Source: Lysobacteraceae bacterium NML93-0399
GTDB taxonomy: Bacteria; Pseudomonadota; Gammaproteobacteria; Xanthomonadales; Xanthomonadaceae
Length of the DNA: 64,000 bases
Reading direction: 5' to 3'
Assembly: GCA_002307375.1 (NCBI GenBank)
Contig: NTJI01000005.1
Location: 62,001 to 126,000 of the forward strand
The notes under the pieces are model-generated. The model was not told the DNA's origin. It saw only the letters and a program-made list of their open reading frames with translations, and did no database searches. The position numbers and the translations under genes are program-made. This document shows positions 39,450-49,753 of this stretch, piece after piece. Within the stretch, counting starts at the first letter, position 1. Each line of letters starts with the position of its first letter.

Positions 39450-40313
39450 ATGCACCGATTGCTGTCCGCCGCGCTCGCCGTGGCGTTTCTCGGCGCCGCC
39501 GCGCCTCAGGTTGTCGACGCCCAGAATGCACGTCAGGCGCGGCAGGAGGTTGCAGCCAGCATGCTCGTGACCGGGCATGTCGATGTCGACCGCGCGGGTC
39601 GTGTGACGGCCCATGTTCTGGACCAGTCTGAAAAATTGCCGCCCTATGTCGTCGGGTTGGTCGATCGTGCCGTGCCGGCGTTGCGCTTTGAACCTGTGCT
39701 GGTCGACGGGGTCGCCGTACTGGCGCGCGCCCGGATGAGCCTTCGGCTGGCAGCGACGCCGACGGGGAATGGCGAGATGAACCTGCGTATCGCCAGCGCA
39801 CATTTTGGCGACGAGTATTCCGAGGACGACCCCAGTCGCGTCCGGTCAGCGCAGATGACGCCGCCTCGTTATCCGCCGGACATCGCCCGGATGGGCGGTA
39901 AGGGCACGGTGTATCTGGCGTTGCGCGTCGGCCGCGATGGGACGGTCGAGGATGTCGCTGCCGAGCAGGTCAATCTGACGGCGCTCGGCAATGCCCGACA
40001 GATGGAGCGAATCCGCGGCGCGCTGGCGCAGGCGGCGATACGGGCCGCCCGGGACTGGACCTTCGTGCCGCCCACCGAAGGCGAGCTGGTCGGTCGCGAC
40101 TATTGGGTCATGCGGTTGCCTGTGGCGTACTACCTGGACCAGAAGGACGAAGCGCCCTACGGACAATGGAGCGCCTACCACCCAGGCGAACGGAACACGC
40201 CCGACTGGGCGGCATCGCTGCAACCGGGGTTTCGCCCGGACACACTGGCCGCTGGCGGCGCGGCCACGCCGGAGACATCGCGCTTCAAGCTGCTGACCTC
40301 GTTCGAGGGTTGA
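39450..40313 (+). CDS. Exported protein with tandem TonB-C-like domains
   Basis: The 287-residue protein has a cleavable signal peptide (residues 1-25, ending VDAQ). Residues about 137-233 (PPRYPPDIARMGGKGTVYLALRVGRDGTV...ARDWTFVPP) resemble the TonB C-terminal domain. An earlier region (about 40-110, GHVDVDRAGRVTAHVL...LRFEPVLVDGVAV) shows the same G-V-x-VD-x-x-G-x-V/RFEPV pattern, as a weaker copy. There is no N-terminal anchor like that of TonB, so it is unlikely to transduce energy. AGGA lies 8 bases before the ATG. Confidence 0.65.
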   Translation: MHRLLSAALAVAFLGAAAPQVVDAQNARQARQEVAASMLVTGHVDVDRAGRVTAHVLDQSEKLPPYVVGLVDRAVPALRFEPVLVDGVAVLARARMSLRLAATPTGNGEMNLRIASAHFGDEYSEDDPSRVRSAQMTPPRYPPDIARMGGKGTVYLALRVGRDGTVEDVAAEQVNLTALGNARQMERIRGALAQAAIRAARDWTFVPPTEGELVGRDYWVMRLPVAYYLDQKDEAPYGQWSAYHPGERNTPDWAASLQPGFRPDTLAAGGAATPETSRFKLLTSFEG

Positions 40314-40354
40314 TGTCGTGTGCGTGCGTGATGGGCTTTCGCCGTAAAGCCGCA

Positions 40355-40374
40355 TCGCGCGCGCGCGCTCCTGC
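40355..40374 (-). repeat. REP element (variant head)
   Basis: The minus strand reads GCAGGAGCGCGC followed by a CG tract ending CGA. It lies 41 bp after the stop of the exported TonB-C-like gene. Confidence 0.55.
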
Positions 40375-40545
40375 AGGGGCGGGATCGAATTCCGCAAGGC
40401 GGGGCGTCCTGCCGGCGATGTGGCGACGCCCGAAGGCTTCCCCCTTCGAGTGCCCGCACTCGCTTGAGACTCATGGCGTGTGCTCACGTGCGATGCCGTC
40501 GGGCGATTTCGCAGCGCGCCAGCGCGGGTCTGCGAGGCAGGATCG

Positions 40546-40571
40546 AAAAAGCCCCGCAATGCGGGGCTTTT
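40546..40571 (-). terminator. Bidirectional terminator downstream of rho
   Basis: GCCCCGC (40551-40557) pairs with GCGGGGC (40561-40567). A-runs and T-runs on the two sides let it act for rho on the minus strand (five T) and for read-through from the left. Confidence 0.88.
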
Positions 40572-40593
40572 CCATATGCGATGACCGGAGCGG

Positions 40594-42360
40594 TCAGCGC
40601 TTCATCGACGAGAAGAACTCGTCGTTGGACTTGGTGGTCTTCATCTTGTCGAGCAGGAATTCCATCGCGGCGATCTCGTCCATCGGGTGGAGGAGCTTGC
40701 GCAGGATCCAGATGCGCTGCAGCAGGTCCGGCTCGATGAGGAAATCCTCGCGGCGGGTGCCGGACTGGTTGACGTTGATCGCCGGGTAGACGCGCTTTTC
40801 GGTGATGCGGCGGTCCAGGTGCACTTCCGAGTTGCCGGTGCCCTTGAACTCTTCGTAGATCACCTTGTCCATCGCGCTGCCGGTGTCGACCAGGGCGGTG
40901 GCGATGATGGTCAGCGAGCCGCCTTCCTCGACGTTGCGCGCGGCGCCGAAGAAGCGCTTCGGGCGGTGCATCGCGTTGGCGTCGACACCACCGGTCAGAA
41001 CCTTGCCCGACGACGGCACGACATTGTTGTAGGCGCGGGCGAGGCGGGTGATCGAGTCGAGCAGGATGACGACATCCTTCTTGTGCTCGACCAGGCGCTT
41101 GGCGCGTTCGATCACCATCTCGGCGACCTGCACGTGACGCGCGGCGGGCTCGTCGAACGTGGAGGAGATGACCTCGCCGCGCACGGTGCGCTGCATTTCG
41201 GTCACTTCTTCCGGACGCTCGTCGATCAGCAGCACGATCATGTGCACGTCGGGATGGTTGTAGGTGATCGCGCTGGCGATCTGCTGCATCATCATCGTCT
41301 TGCCCGCCTTGGGCGGCGAGACGATCAGCGCGCGCTGGCCCTTGCCCTGCGGGGCCATCAGGTCGAGGATGCGGCCGGCGATGTCCTCGCTGGAGCCGTC
41401 GCCGCGCTCGAGCTTGAAGCGCTTGCGCGGGAACAGCGGGGTCAGGTTCTCGAACAGCACCTTGCCCTTGCTGGCTTCCGGCGGCTCGCCGTTGATGGTG
41501 TCGACGACCGACAGCGCGAAGTAGCGCTCGCCGTCCTTGGGCCAGCGGATGCGGCCGAGCAGATGGTCGCCGGTGCGCAGGTTGAAACGGCGGATCTGGC
41601 TGGGCGAGATGTAGACGTCGTCCGGGCCGGCGAGATAGCTCGCCTCGGCCGCGCGCAGGAAGCCGTAACCGTCGGGCAGGATTTCGAGTACGCCGTCGGC
41701 AACGACGCCTTCACCGTGGCGGGTCAGCACCTTCAGCAGGCCGAAGATCACGTCCTGCTTGCGCGCGCGCGCCACGCCCTCGATCGACAGCTGGTCGGCG
41801 ATGTCGAGCAGCTTGTGCGCCGGCATGCGCTTGAGGTCGCTCAGCGTGTACTGCGGGAAGCCTTCGGGAATGTTCGGAGGCGGCAGACGCTGGACGTGGT
41901 CGTTGCCACCGTCCTGCGGCAGGCCGTCGTCGCGGCCACCGCCACGCTGGCGGTCACGACGGTTCTTGAAGCGGTCGCGACGGTTGCCGCGCTCGCCGCC
42001 CTGGTTATCGTGGCGGTTCTGGTGCTGCTGGCCGCCGCCCTGCTGGCGAGGCTCGCCGCCGGACTGCTGACCGTTCTGCCCACCGTTGCCTTGCGGGTTG
42101 GATGGCTGGGCGCTGCGCGGGGCATCGCCCTGGTTGTCACCGCCGGCCTTGGGCGCGTCGGTCTGCGCGGGCGCCTGCGGCGCCGGGCTTTCAGGTGCGT
42201 TCGACTTGGACGCGGACGATTCCTGCGCGGGCAGCAACTGCTGCTGGCTGGATTCGCTGGGGGTGGACTCGGTGGCCTTCTTGGCCGCACGTGGTTTGCG
42301 CACGCGCTTCACGGCGGTGTCGCCCTCGGGCGTGCCGGGATCGGATGTGTTGTCGGACAA
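40594..42360 (-). CDS. rho: Transcription termination factor Rho
   Basis: The 588-residue hexameric RNA helicase ends factor-dependent transcription. The RNA-binding domain (about 180-310, [21 protein letters not shown]... and PDGYGFLR) is followed by the ATPase core, with Walker A PPKAGKT (Lys about 354), the Q-loop and [10 protein letters not shown]. coli Rho has 419 residues; here about 160 extra N-terminal residues are rich in Gln, Asn, Gly, Arg and Ser and look disordered. The start I favour is TTG with AGGA eight bases upstream; no nearer ATG exists. It belongs to the rho-trxA/rhlB neighbourhood usual in gammaproteobacteria. Confidence 0.95.
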   Translation of the reverse strand: MSDNTSDPGTPEGDTAVKRVRKPRAAKKATESTPSESSQQQLLPAQESSASKSNAPESPAPQAPAQTDAPKAGGDNQGDAPRSAQPSNPQGNGGQNGQQSGGEPRQQGGGQQHQNRHDNQGGERGNRRDRFKNRRDRQRGGGRDDGLPQDGGNDHVQRLPPPNIPEGFPQYTLSDLKRMPAHKLLDIADQLSIEGVARARKQDVIFGLLKVLTRHGEGVVADGVLEILPDGYGFLRAAEASYLAGPDDVYISPSQIRRFNLRTGDHLLGRIRWPKDGERYFALSVVDTINGEPPEASKGKVLFENLTPLFPRKRFKLERGDGSSEDIAGRILDLMAPQGKGQRALIVSPPKAGKTMMMQQIASAITYNHPDVHMIVLLIDERPEEVTEMQRTVRGEVISSTFDEPAARHVQVAEMVIERAKRLVEHKKDVVILLDSITRLARAYNNVVPSSGKVLTGGVDANAMHRPKRFFGAARNVEEGGSLTIIATALVDTGSAMDKVIYEEFKGTGNSEVHLDRRITEKRVYPAINVNQSGTRREDFLIEPDLLQRIWILRKLLHPMDEIAAMEFLLDKMKTTKSNDEFFSSMKR

Positions 42361-42569
42361 GCGGAAAATCCTCGCTCGGTGCGAGCGCCCGGGACGGGCG
42401 GAGGCGGAAAACGGACAGTCGGGAGTGACGCCAGATGGGTGCGGCACGCACGAAGGCGTGCCGGAGCAGCGCAAACCTAGCACTGCGCCAGAGCGGCGGC
42501 AAGCAGCCACCGCGCGGCTGGTTCAGGCGGCAGGGCGCAATGGCCCGGCCGCGTGATGGAACGGATGCC

Positions 42570-42896
42570 TCAGAGCGCCTTGTCGATCATCTGCGCCAGC
42601 TGGGGCTTGCCGACGGCGCCGATCTGCGTGCCCTGCACCTGGCCGTCCTTGAACAGCAGCAGCATCGGAATCGAGCGGACGTGGTACTTCAGCGCGGTGG
42701 CCTGGTTCTGGTCGACGTCGACCTTCACCACCTTGGCGCGGCCGGCGTAGTCGCCCGCCAGTTCGTCGAGCGCCGGGGCGATCATCTTGCAGGGGCCGCA
42801 CCAGGGGGCCCAGAAATCGACCAGTACCGGCACGTCGGACTGCAGCACGGTGGCATCGAAATCGGAATCGCTGGCATGGATGACGGCGTCGGTCAC
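42570..42896 (-). CDS. trxA: Thioredoxin 1
   Basis: The 108-residue cytosolic disulfide reductase has the active site WCGPC (Cys33 and Cys36) and the cis-Pro loop RSIPML. I use GTG at 42896 because it has GGAG about seven bases upstream and gives the standard thioredoxin length. It lies upstream of rho on the same strand (209 bp) and is divergent from rhlB. Confidence 0.96.
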   Translation of the reverse strand: MTDAVIHASDSDFDATVLQSDVPVLVDFWAPWCGPCKMIAPALDELAGDYAGRAKVVKVDVDQNQATALKYHVRSIPMLLLFKDGQVQGTQIGAVGKPQLAQMIDKAL

Positions 42897-43103
42897 GGTG
42901 GTCTCCGGAAAAGGGGAGGCGCGCGCCTCGAAGCAGCGGCGCCGGGATGGATGTAAAATGGGGAATCGCCGACCGGAATCAAGGTGGCGCTCCTGCGGGA
43001 CGACCCACGCGTCCTGCGCCCAGGCAGTCTGCCGTTGCGACTGTCTCCCACGCAAGCACGCGGCGCCCTTCTCCGTCGGCGACGCCCGGACACATTCCTA
43101 CGC

Positions 43104-44861
43104 ATGAGCGACAAGCCTCTTACCGACATCACCTTCTCGTCCTTCGACCTGCATCCGGCATTGCTCGCCGGGCTCGAAGGCGCGGGTTTCACCCGCTGCA
43201 CGCCGATCCAGGCGATGACCCTGCCGCTCGCCCTGCACGGGCGCGACGTCGCCGGTCAGGCCCAGACCGGCACCGGCAAGACGCTGGCCTTCCTGGTCGC
43301 GGTCATCAACCGCCTGCTGTCGAAGCCGGCCCTGGCGGATCGCAAGCCCGAAGACCCGCGCGCGCTGATCCTGGCGCCGACACGCGAACTCGCGATCCAG
43401 ATCCACAAGGATGCGGTGAAGTTCGGCAGCCAGTTGGGCCTGAAGTTCGCCCTCGTCTACGGCGGCGTCGACTACGACAAGCAGCGCCAGATCCTGCAGG
43501 AAGGCGCCGACGTCATCATCGCGACCCCCGGCCGCCTGATCGACTACGTCAAGCAGCACAAGGTCGTCAGTCTGCACGCCTGCGAGATGTGCGTGCTCGA
43601 CGAAGCCGACCGCATGTTCGACCTGGGCTTCATCAAGGACATCCGCTTCCTGCTGCGGCGCATGCCCATCCGCACCGAGCGTCAGACGCTGCTGTTCTCG
43701 GCGACCCTGAGCCATCGCGTGCTCGAGCTCGCCTACGAGCACATGAACGAGCCGGAGAAGCTGGTCGTCGAAGCGGAGTTCATCACCGCGGCCAAGGTGC
43801 GGCAGAAGCTGTACTACCCGGCAGACGAGGAAAAGATTCCGCTGCTGATCGGCCTGCTGTCGCGCAGCGAAGGCGCGCGCACCATGGTTTTCGTCAACAC
43901 CAAGGCCTTCGTCGAGCGCGTGGCCCGCGCGCTGGAGAAGGCCGGCTATCGCGTCGGCGTGCTGTCGGGCGACGTGCCGCAGAAGAAGCGCGAAACGCTG
44001 CTCAAGAAGTTCCAGGCCGGCCAGCTCGAACTGCTGGTCGCCACCGACGTCGCCGCGCGTGGTCTGCACATCGACGGCGTCAGCCACGTCTTCAACTACG
44101 ACCTGCCGTTCGATGCCGAGGACTACGTGCACCGCATCGGCCGCACTGCGCGTCTGGGCGCCGAGGGTGACGCGATCAGCTTCGCCTGCGAGCGCTACGC
44201 GATGTCGCTTCCGGACATCGAGGCCTACATCGAGCAGAAGATTCCGTCCGAGCCGGTCACGCAGGAGCTGCTGACAGCGCTGCCGCGCAAGCCGCGCGAG
44301 GGCGTGGAAGTCGACGCCGAGGAAGGCGAGAGCATCGGCGAGATCTTCAAGGAAGTGCGCGAAGCGCGTGCCGCCGAGGATGCCAAGCGCGGCGGTGGCC
44401 GTGGCGGTGCGGGCGGCGGCCGTGGTGCGCCGGGTGCGCGCGGTCCGCGTTCGGGGAGTGGCGAAGGTCGTGGCGAGCGCGGTCCGCGCAAGCCGCGCCG
44501 TCCGCGTGTCGAAGGCGAGGCCGCCGATGCAGTTGCGCCGGTCGCGCAGAAGCCGGTCGTCGATGCCGCCGGCGCCGTTGCCCAGGCGATGCCCGACGAA
44601 TCGCGTCCGCCGCGCAAGCGTCGTCGCCGTCGCGGTGGCAAGAAGATCGAAGGTGCCGAGGGCACGGCGGCGCAGGCGAACGAGGTCAAGTCGACCGAGA
44701 CCAAGCCGCGCGGCAACGGTGGCGGTGCAGCCAAGGGCCCGCGCGAAGTGCGTCCGACCCAGCGCCCGGCGCCGGCCGCCAAGACCGAGCAGGCGCCGTC
44801 GCTGCTCAGCCGCATCGGCCGTGGTCTGCGTCGTCTGGTGTCGGGCGGCGATTCGCGCTGA
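43104..44861 (+). CDS. rhlB: DEAD-box RNA helicase RhlB with long basic C-terminal extension
   Basis: The 585-residue protein has the RhlB core (1 to about 400): [17 protein letters not shown] (53-60), [13 protein letters not shown] in [13 protein letters not shown], and [10 protein letters not shown]. RhlB unwinds RNA for the RNase E degradosome. E. coli RhlB has 421 residues; here a further 170 or so form a Gly/Arg/Pro-rich tail with RGG-like runs (about 430-480) and a very basic [10 protein letters not shown] patch. It is divergent from trxA, and its own terminator follows. Confidence 0.94.
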   Translation: MSDKPLTDITFSSFDLHPALLAGLEGAGFTRCTPIQAMTLPLALHGRDVAGQAQTGTGKTLAFLVAVINRLLSKPALADRKPEDPRALILAPTRELAIQIHKDAVKFGSQLGLKFALVYGGVDYDKQRQILQEGADVIIATPGRLIDYVKQHKVVSLHACEMCVLDEADRMFDLGFIKDIRFLLRRMPIRTERQTLLFSATLSHRVLELAYEHMNEPEKLVVEAEFITAAKVRQKLYYPADEEKIPLLIGLLSRSEGARTMVFVNTKAFVERVARALEKAGYRVGVLSGDVPQKKRETLLKKFQAGQLELLVATDVAARGLHIDGVSHVFNYDLPFDAEDYVHRIGRTARLGAEGDAISFACERYAMSLPDIEAYIEQKIPSEPVTQELLTALPRKPREGVEVDAEEGESIGEIFKEVREARAAEDAKRGGGRGGAGGGRGAPGARGPRSGSGEGRGERGPRKPRRPRVEGEAADAVAPVAQKPVVDAAGAVAQAMPDESRPPRKRRRRRGGKKIEGAEGTAAQANEVKSTETKPRGNGGGAAKGPREVRPTQRPAPAAKTEQAPSLLSRIGRGLRRLVSGGDSR

Positions 44862-44883
44862 TTGCCACGCCGATCGAGTATCG

Positions 44884-44911
44884 AAAAGCCCCGTCCGGCG
44901 GGGCTTTTTTT
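44884..44911 (+). terminator. Rho-independent terminator of rhlB
   Basis: GCCCCG (44888-44893) pairs with CGGGGC (44899-44904), flanked by an A-run before and seven T after. Confidence 0.9.
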
Positions 44912-44957
44912 CGTTCTGTGTGTTTCGGACGAGACGCAGCGCCTTCTGCTTAAGCCC

Positions 44958-44975
44958 TCCCCCGCGCGCGGGGGA
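44958..44975. repeat. Perfect palindrome of the CCCTCCCCC/GGGGGA family
   Basis: TCCCCCGCG is followed by its reverse complement. The unit and its flank (AAGCCC before it) resemble the palindrome at 6227-6250, so both may belong to a second dispersed repeat family. Confidence 0.5.
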
Positions 44976-45241
44976 TGAGGACGGTCCGCCAGCGCGGCAC
45001 GGCCGCGCGGACCGACCGACTGCCCGGCGTGCTTCGCCGGGGCGGACGGGTTGGGTGGGGGGCGAAGGTTCCGCAGGCGACAACGCCGGTCCCGAGCGGC
45101 TCGACGGTTTCGCCCCCAATGCATTGCGATGGACGCATGGTTCGCCCCCATCCCAACCTCCCTTCGTCAACGGGGAAGGAGTTGTGTATTGCGCAGCCCG
45201 ATGACACCGCCATGTACGCATTCCCTGCGATACTGCCGCGC

Positions 45242-45923
<682 letters not shown>

Positions 45924-45931
<8 letters not shown>

Positions 45932-46874
45932 GGCGCCCCGCAACCAGCCCGCGCGCAGCGGCGCGTCCCCGGTCGGCACATGGGTCGACCACCACGTCTA
46001 CAGCGTGCTCGCCAGCCTCGGCCGGTTGTTCAAAAAGCCCTGGTCGGCCGCCCTGACGATCGGCGTGATGGCAGTCGCGCTGGCGTTGCCCCTCGGGCTG
46101 TGGCTCGCGCTCGACAACGTCGGCCGGCTCGGCGGCAGCATCGATGCCTCGCGCGAGATCAGCGTGTTTCTCAAACAGGACGTCGACGGCACACGCGCCG
46201 AGGCGCTGGCCGGCGAAGTGCGCGGCCGCGCCGATGTCGGCAACGTCGAGCACCGTTCGCCCGACGACGGCCTGGCCGAACTGCGCGAGCGCGGCGAGTT
46301 CGGCGATGCGATCGACGTGCTCGGCGAAAACCCGCTGCCGCACGTGCTGATCGTGATTCCAGGCGGCGATGAAATGCAGCTGGCCGAGGCGCTGCGCGCT
46401 CTGCCCGAGACGGAGCTGGTGCAGCACGACGCGCAATGGCGCGAACGCCTCGACGGCTGGCTGCGCTTCGGCGGCCGCGTGGTCTGGGTGCTGGCGGCGT
46501 TGCTCGGCATCGGCGCGCTGCTGGTGGTCGGCAATACGGTGCGTCTGGACATCCAGTCGCGGCGCGAGGAACTGGGCGTGCTGCAGTTGCTTGGGGCGAC
46601 CGACGGCTTCATCCGCAGGCCGTTCCTGTATCTGGGCGCCTGGTACGGCCTCGCGGCAGGAGCGGCGGCGCTGGGACTGCTGGCGGTCGCCGGGCTCGCA
46701 CTGCAGCCGCCGCTGGCCGAGCTGGCGGCCAGTTACGGCGCGACGTTCGCGCTGCGCGGCTTCGGCCCGCTCGGTGTGCTCGCGGTGCTGGCCGGCGCCA
46801 CGACGCTCGGCTGGCTCGGCGGTGGCATCGTCACCGGTCACTTCCTGCGTCAGACCCGGCCCACCGAGACCTGA
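45924..46874 (+). CDS. ftsX: Cell division protein FtsX
   Basis: The 316-residue inner-membrane protein has one transmembrane helix near residues 42-63 and a large periplasmic loop (about 66-180) that would contact EnvC/NlpD-type activators. Three C-terminal helices follow (about 187-210, 237-262, 281-305). The cytoplasmic N-terminus has the HHxYSxxxSLGRLxxxPW pattern typical of proteobacterial FtsX. Its start overlaps the ftsE stop. Confidence 0.92.
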
Positions 46875-46877
46875 GCG

Positions 46878-47696
46878 ATGCCGCATCTGCGACATGTCGC
46901 CGGCGACGCGCCCCGGGTGATGGTCGTCGACGGCTCCAAGCTCGTGCGGCGTCTGATCAGCGACGTGCTGCGGCAGGCGCTGCCGGCGGTGGAGGTTGTC
47001 GAATGCGCCGGCATCGCCGACGCCAGCGCCGCGCTCGAATCCGCACCGGTGGACCTGGTGAGCACGGCGCTGTCGCTGCCCGATGGCGATGGTCTGCAGC
47101 TGGCGCGACGCGTGCGCGACGCCGCCGGACAGCGCTATGTAGCCGTGGTCGTGGTGTCGGGCGATGCACAGTCACACCTGGAGGCGCGGCGCTTCACCGA
47201 GGACGTCACCGATTATTTCGACAAGGCGCTCGGACATCGCGCGCTGGCGGAGTTCATCCGCGGCTACGTGCAGCCGGCCGCGATTCCCGACGCGCACGTG
47301 CTCTATGTCGAGGACAGCCGCACCGTGGCGCTGGCGACGCGGCGCATGCTCGAAACCCGCGAGCTGCGGGTGACGCATGTGACCAGCGCTGAGGATGCGC
47401 TCGCCTATCTGGAGGCCTATCGCGACGGTCCGGGCGCACCGGGCGCCGACCTGCTGCTGACCGACGTCTATCTCAAGGGCGAACTGAGCGGGCACGATCT
47501 GCTGCGCGCGGTGCGGCGCGATTTCAGCTACGGCAAGCGCCGTCTGCCGGTGCTGGTGATGACCGGCGACGGCAATCGCGACAACCAGGTCGCCCTGCTG
47601 CGCGCCGGAGCCAACGATCTGGTGATCAAGCCGGTGGAAGAGCGGGTGCTGGCCACCAAGGCGCTGTTCCAGCTCAAACTCGCTGCGATGCGCTGA
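46878..47696 (+). CDS. Double-receiver response regulator with degenerate first domain
   Basis: The 272-residue protein consists of two receiver domains and nothing else. The first (about 12-132) has VVDGSKLVRR, but at the phosphorylation site it reads VSTALSLP, with Ala64 where Asp is expected. The second (about 138-270) keeps YVEDS, Asp196 (LLTDVYLKGELSG), MTGDG and VIKP and should be phosphorylated. It may be an adaptor in a phosphorelay or a phosphate sink. The ATG lies 3 bases after the ftsX stop, so it is co-transcribed with ftsEX, where gammaproteobacteria usually have rpoH. Confidence 0.88.
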   Translation: MPHLRHVAGDAPRVMVVDGSKLVRRLISDVLRQALPAVEVVECAGIADASAALESAPVDLVSTALSLPDGDGLQLARRVRDAAGQRYVAVVVVSGDAQSHLEARRFTEDVTDYFDKALGHRALAEFIRGYVQPAAIPDAHVLYVEDSRTVALATRRMLETRELRVTHVTSAEDALAYLEAYRDGPGAPGADLLLTDVYLKGELSGHDLLRAVRRDFSYGKRRLPVLVMTGDGNRDNQVALLRAGANDLVIKPVEERVLATKALFQLKLAAMR

Positions 47697-47740
47697 CAGA
47701 TCGTTGAACGTCTGCGCGGGGACGTTGCCGGTAGTGCCTC

Positions 47741-47824
47741 TCACGCGCGAGCGCGCGCCTGCAGGTTGATCGGTTCGCGGGATGTTCGGTCGGTCAGGTC
47801 TCTCACGCGCGAGCGCGGCCCTGC
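47741..47824 (-). repeat. Two direct REP copies (variant heads)
   Basis: Units at 47741-47762 and 47803-47824 both read GCAGG... on the minus strand and share the preceding TCTCAC on the plus strand. Unlike the other pairs they are direct repeats 62 bases apart, so one may be a duplication of the other. Confidence 0.6.
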
Positions 47825-47914
47825 AGGCGCCTGGTGAAGCTTCTCGCGTCGGCGCGCCTGTCGTTTCAGGGGCTCGGCCGGTACGCTGACCATCGTTCCT
47901 GCACCGGTTGCCTC

Positions 47915-48613
47915 ATGTCCGATATCCGCCTCGAACCTTCCTGGAAAGCCCGCGTCGGCGACTGGCTGCGGCGCGAGGAGATGCAGGCGCTGTCCGCATT
48001 CCTGCGCACGCGCATCAATGCCGGCGCGCAGGTCTATCCGCCGGGGCCGGAGATCTTCGCCGCGTTCGAGGCGACGCCGTTCGACGCGGTCAAGGTGGTG
48101 ATCCTCGGCCAGGACCCTTATCACGGGCCGGGTCAGGCGCACGGGCTGTGCTTCTCGGTCCGCCCGGACGTGCGCGTGCCGCCGTCGCTGGACAACATGT
48201 ACAAGGAGATCGAACGCGATCTCGGCCTGCCACGCCCCGACCACGGCTGGCTGATGCCGTGGGCGAGGCAGGGCGTGCTGATGCTCAACGCCGTGCTGAC
48301 CGTCGAGGCCGGCAAGGCCGGCGCGCACCAGGGCAAGGGCTGGGAAGGCTTCACCGACCATGTCGTCGACGTGCTCAACCGCGAGCGCGAGGATCTGGTG
48401 TTCCTGCTGTGGGGCAGCTATGCGCAGGCCAAGGGCAAGGTGATCGACACGCGCCGGCACTGCGTGCTCAAGACCACGCATCCCTCGCCGCTGTCGGCCC
48501 ATCGCGGATTTCTCGGCAGCGGACACTTCGGAAAAACCAACAACTTCCTGCGCAAGCGCGGCATCGCGCCGATCGACTGGTCGTTGCCCAGGCGCGACGC
48601 GCTCGATGCGTAG
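47915..48613 (+). CDS. ung: Uracil-DNA glycosylase
   Basis: The 232-residue enzyme removes uracil from DNA in base-excision repair. Motif [14 protein letters not shown], holds the catalytic Asp67, and motif [12 protein letters not shown], holds the catalytic His. [12 protein letters not shown] and the C-terminal NNFL segment complete the family-1 pattern. It stands alone after the REP pair. Confidence 0.96.
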   Translation: MSDIRLEPSWKARVGDWLRREEMQALSAFLRTRINAGAQVYPPGPEIFAAFEATPFDAVKVVILGQDPYHGPGQAHGLCFSVRPDVRVPPSLDNMYKEIERDLGLPRPDHGWLMPWARQGVLMLNAVLTVEAGKAGAHQGKGWEGFTDHVVDVLNREREDLVFLLWGSYAQAKGKVIDTRRHCVLKTTHPSPLSAHRGFLGSGHFGKTNNFLRKRGIAPIDWSLPRRDALDA

Positions 48614-48651
48614 CTGCGCGAAGCCGGCGTTGCGCCTGTCTACCCGCCCAT

Positions 48652-48682
48652 AAAAAACCCGGCAGCGTGGGGGCTGCCGGGT
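48652..48682 (-). terminator. Rho-independent terminator of the phasin gene
   Basis: On the minus strand CCCGGCAG pairs with CTGCCGGG over 8 bp (plus-strand arms 48658-48665 and 48674-48681), followed by six T. It lies 64 bp after the phasin stop and may also stop ung read-through. Confidence 0.88.
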
Positions 48683-48745
48683 CGGATCCGGGCGTGGGAG
48701 GTCGCCCGGAATTCTGGAGGCGCGGGCTTGGGCCCGCGCGAGCGC

Positions 48746-49147
48746 TCAGCGCTTGGTGGTCTTGGTCGCGGCCTTGGCGACACGCTCGGCCTCGGCGCGG
48801 ACGTCGGCGGTGGCCGATTCCATCTGCGCCTTGGCGATGCCGGCGATCGCTTCGTGGGTCTTCACCGTGCGGCCGAGGGTTTCCTGACCGGCGGTGACGA
48901 GACGCTCGGCGTTCTCGCGGGCGATCTGGGCGCCCTTCGGCCACAGGGCCTTGAGGCCGTCGAAGTCACGGACTTCGAGCGCTTCACCGGCGAAGGCGAA
49001 GGTGGCGTTGGTGTTTTCGCTGAGCGTCGAGAGGTGGAGGCCGAACAGCGTCTCGGCATTCTCGAGGGTCAGGCGGTTGATCTGCGCGGCGGCATCGGCG
49101 AACTGGCGCGACGCGGCGGCGAACTGCTCGTTGAACGGATAGGTCAT
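48746..49147 (-). CDS. Phasin family protein
   Basis: The 133-residue helical protein matches the phasin_2 family, which coats polyhydroxyalkanoate granules. It has the pattern FNEQFAAASRQFADAAAQINRLTLENAETLFGLHLSTL, amphipathic helices with an alternating Ala/Lys-rich tail (ERVAKAATKTTKR). The ATG has AGGT about nine bases upstream, and a promoter-like TTGCAC/TATGCT pair lies upstream. No PHA synthase gene is in the window. In xanthomonads such phasin-like proteins are common even in strains not known for PHA. Confidence 0.85.
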   Translation of the reverse strand: MTYPFNEQFAAASRQFADAAAQINRLTLENAETLFGLHLSTLSENTNATFAFAGEALEVRDFDGLKALWPKGAQIARENAERLVTAGQETLGRTVKTHEAIAGIAKAQMESATADVRAEAERVAKAATKTTKR

Positions 49148-49194
49148 GGCGGTTACCTGCGTTGAGCCGGCGGTCTGCCGGGTTTGTGCGGTGC

Positions 49195-49222
49195 AGCATA
49201 ACCCAGCCATGTTGCGGTGCAA
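49195..49222 (-). promoter_or_regulatory. Likely sigma-70 promoter of the phasin gene
   Basis: On the minus strand, TTGCAC (49217-49222) is followed after 16 bases by TATGCT (49195-49200). Transcription would start about 40 bases before the phasin ATG. Together with the downstream terminator this makes a monocistronic unit. Confidence 0.5.
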
Positions 49223-49268
49223 CAATCAGCCGACGAGCGGTCGCCGTGCATTCAGTTTTGTAATGGAA

Positions 49269-49646
49269 TCAGTCGTTTGCGACCGGCTGCGCGGGACCGG
49301 TGTAGCGACACCCCGAGGTGCAGGTTTCACGGATGACGATGGCGCTGAGCTGGGGCAGGGTCGGCTTGAGTCGTGCCCAGATCCACATCGCCAGGCGCTC
49401 GCTGGTGGGGTTCTCCAACCCCTCGATATCGTTGAGGTAGTGGTGGTCGAGCTGAGCGTAGATCGGCGCGAATGCAGCTTTGAGATCGCCGAAGTCCATG
49501 ATCCAGCCGGTCTCGGCGCCCGGCTCGCCCGAGACGTGCACCTCGACCTGGAACGAGTGGCCGTGCAGGCGGGCGCATTTGTGCCCCGGCGGGACGTTGG
49601 GCAGCCGGTGCGCGGCCTCGAGGGTGAAAACCTTGAAGATGTCCAT
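49269..49646 (-). CDS. queD: 6-carboxy-5,6,7,8-tetrahydropterin synthase
   Basis: The 125-residue enzyme makes the queuosine/7-deazaguanine precursor CPH4 from dihydroneopterin triphosphate. Zinc ligands are His13 (EAAHRLP), His28 and His30 (RLHGHSF), and the catalytic Cys24 is in [16 protein letters not shown] and the later [12 protein letters not shown] are also typical. The start has GGAG nine bases upstream. It is a single gene, divergent from the GDPD gene. Confidence 0.92.
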   Translation of the reverse strand: MDIFKVFTLEAAHRLPNVPPGHKCARLHGHSFQVEVHVSGEPGAETGWIMDFGDLKAAFAPIYAQLDHHYLNDIEGLENPTSERLAMWIWARLKPTLPQLSAIVIRETCTSGCRYTGPAQPVAND

Positions 49647-49753
49647 GCGCGCATTCTCCGGCGCGGCGGGCGACGCGGCAATCGCGGTGCGTCGCGAGGC
49701 TGACATGCACAGCTGCGACCATGCCGACCCCTGATGTCCGGTGCCGCTGCGCA

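Larger units (their letters stand above)
44862..45241. other. Intergenic region between rhlB and ftsE
   Basis: These 380 bases contain the rhlB terminator, the palindrome at 44958-44975, several overlapping GC-rich inverted repeats (about 44980-45060) and a TCCCTTCGTCAACGGGGAAGGA inverted repeat near 45160. I see no gene. The region looks like repeat debris of the kind scattered in xanthomonad genomes. Confidence 0.5.
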
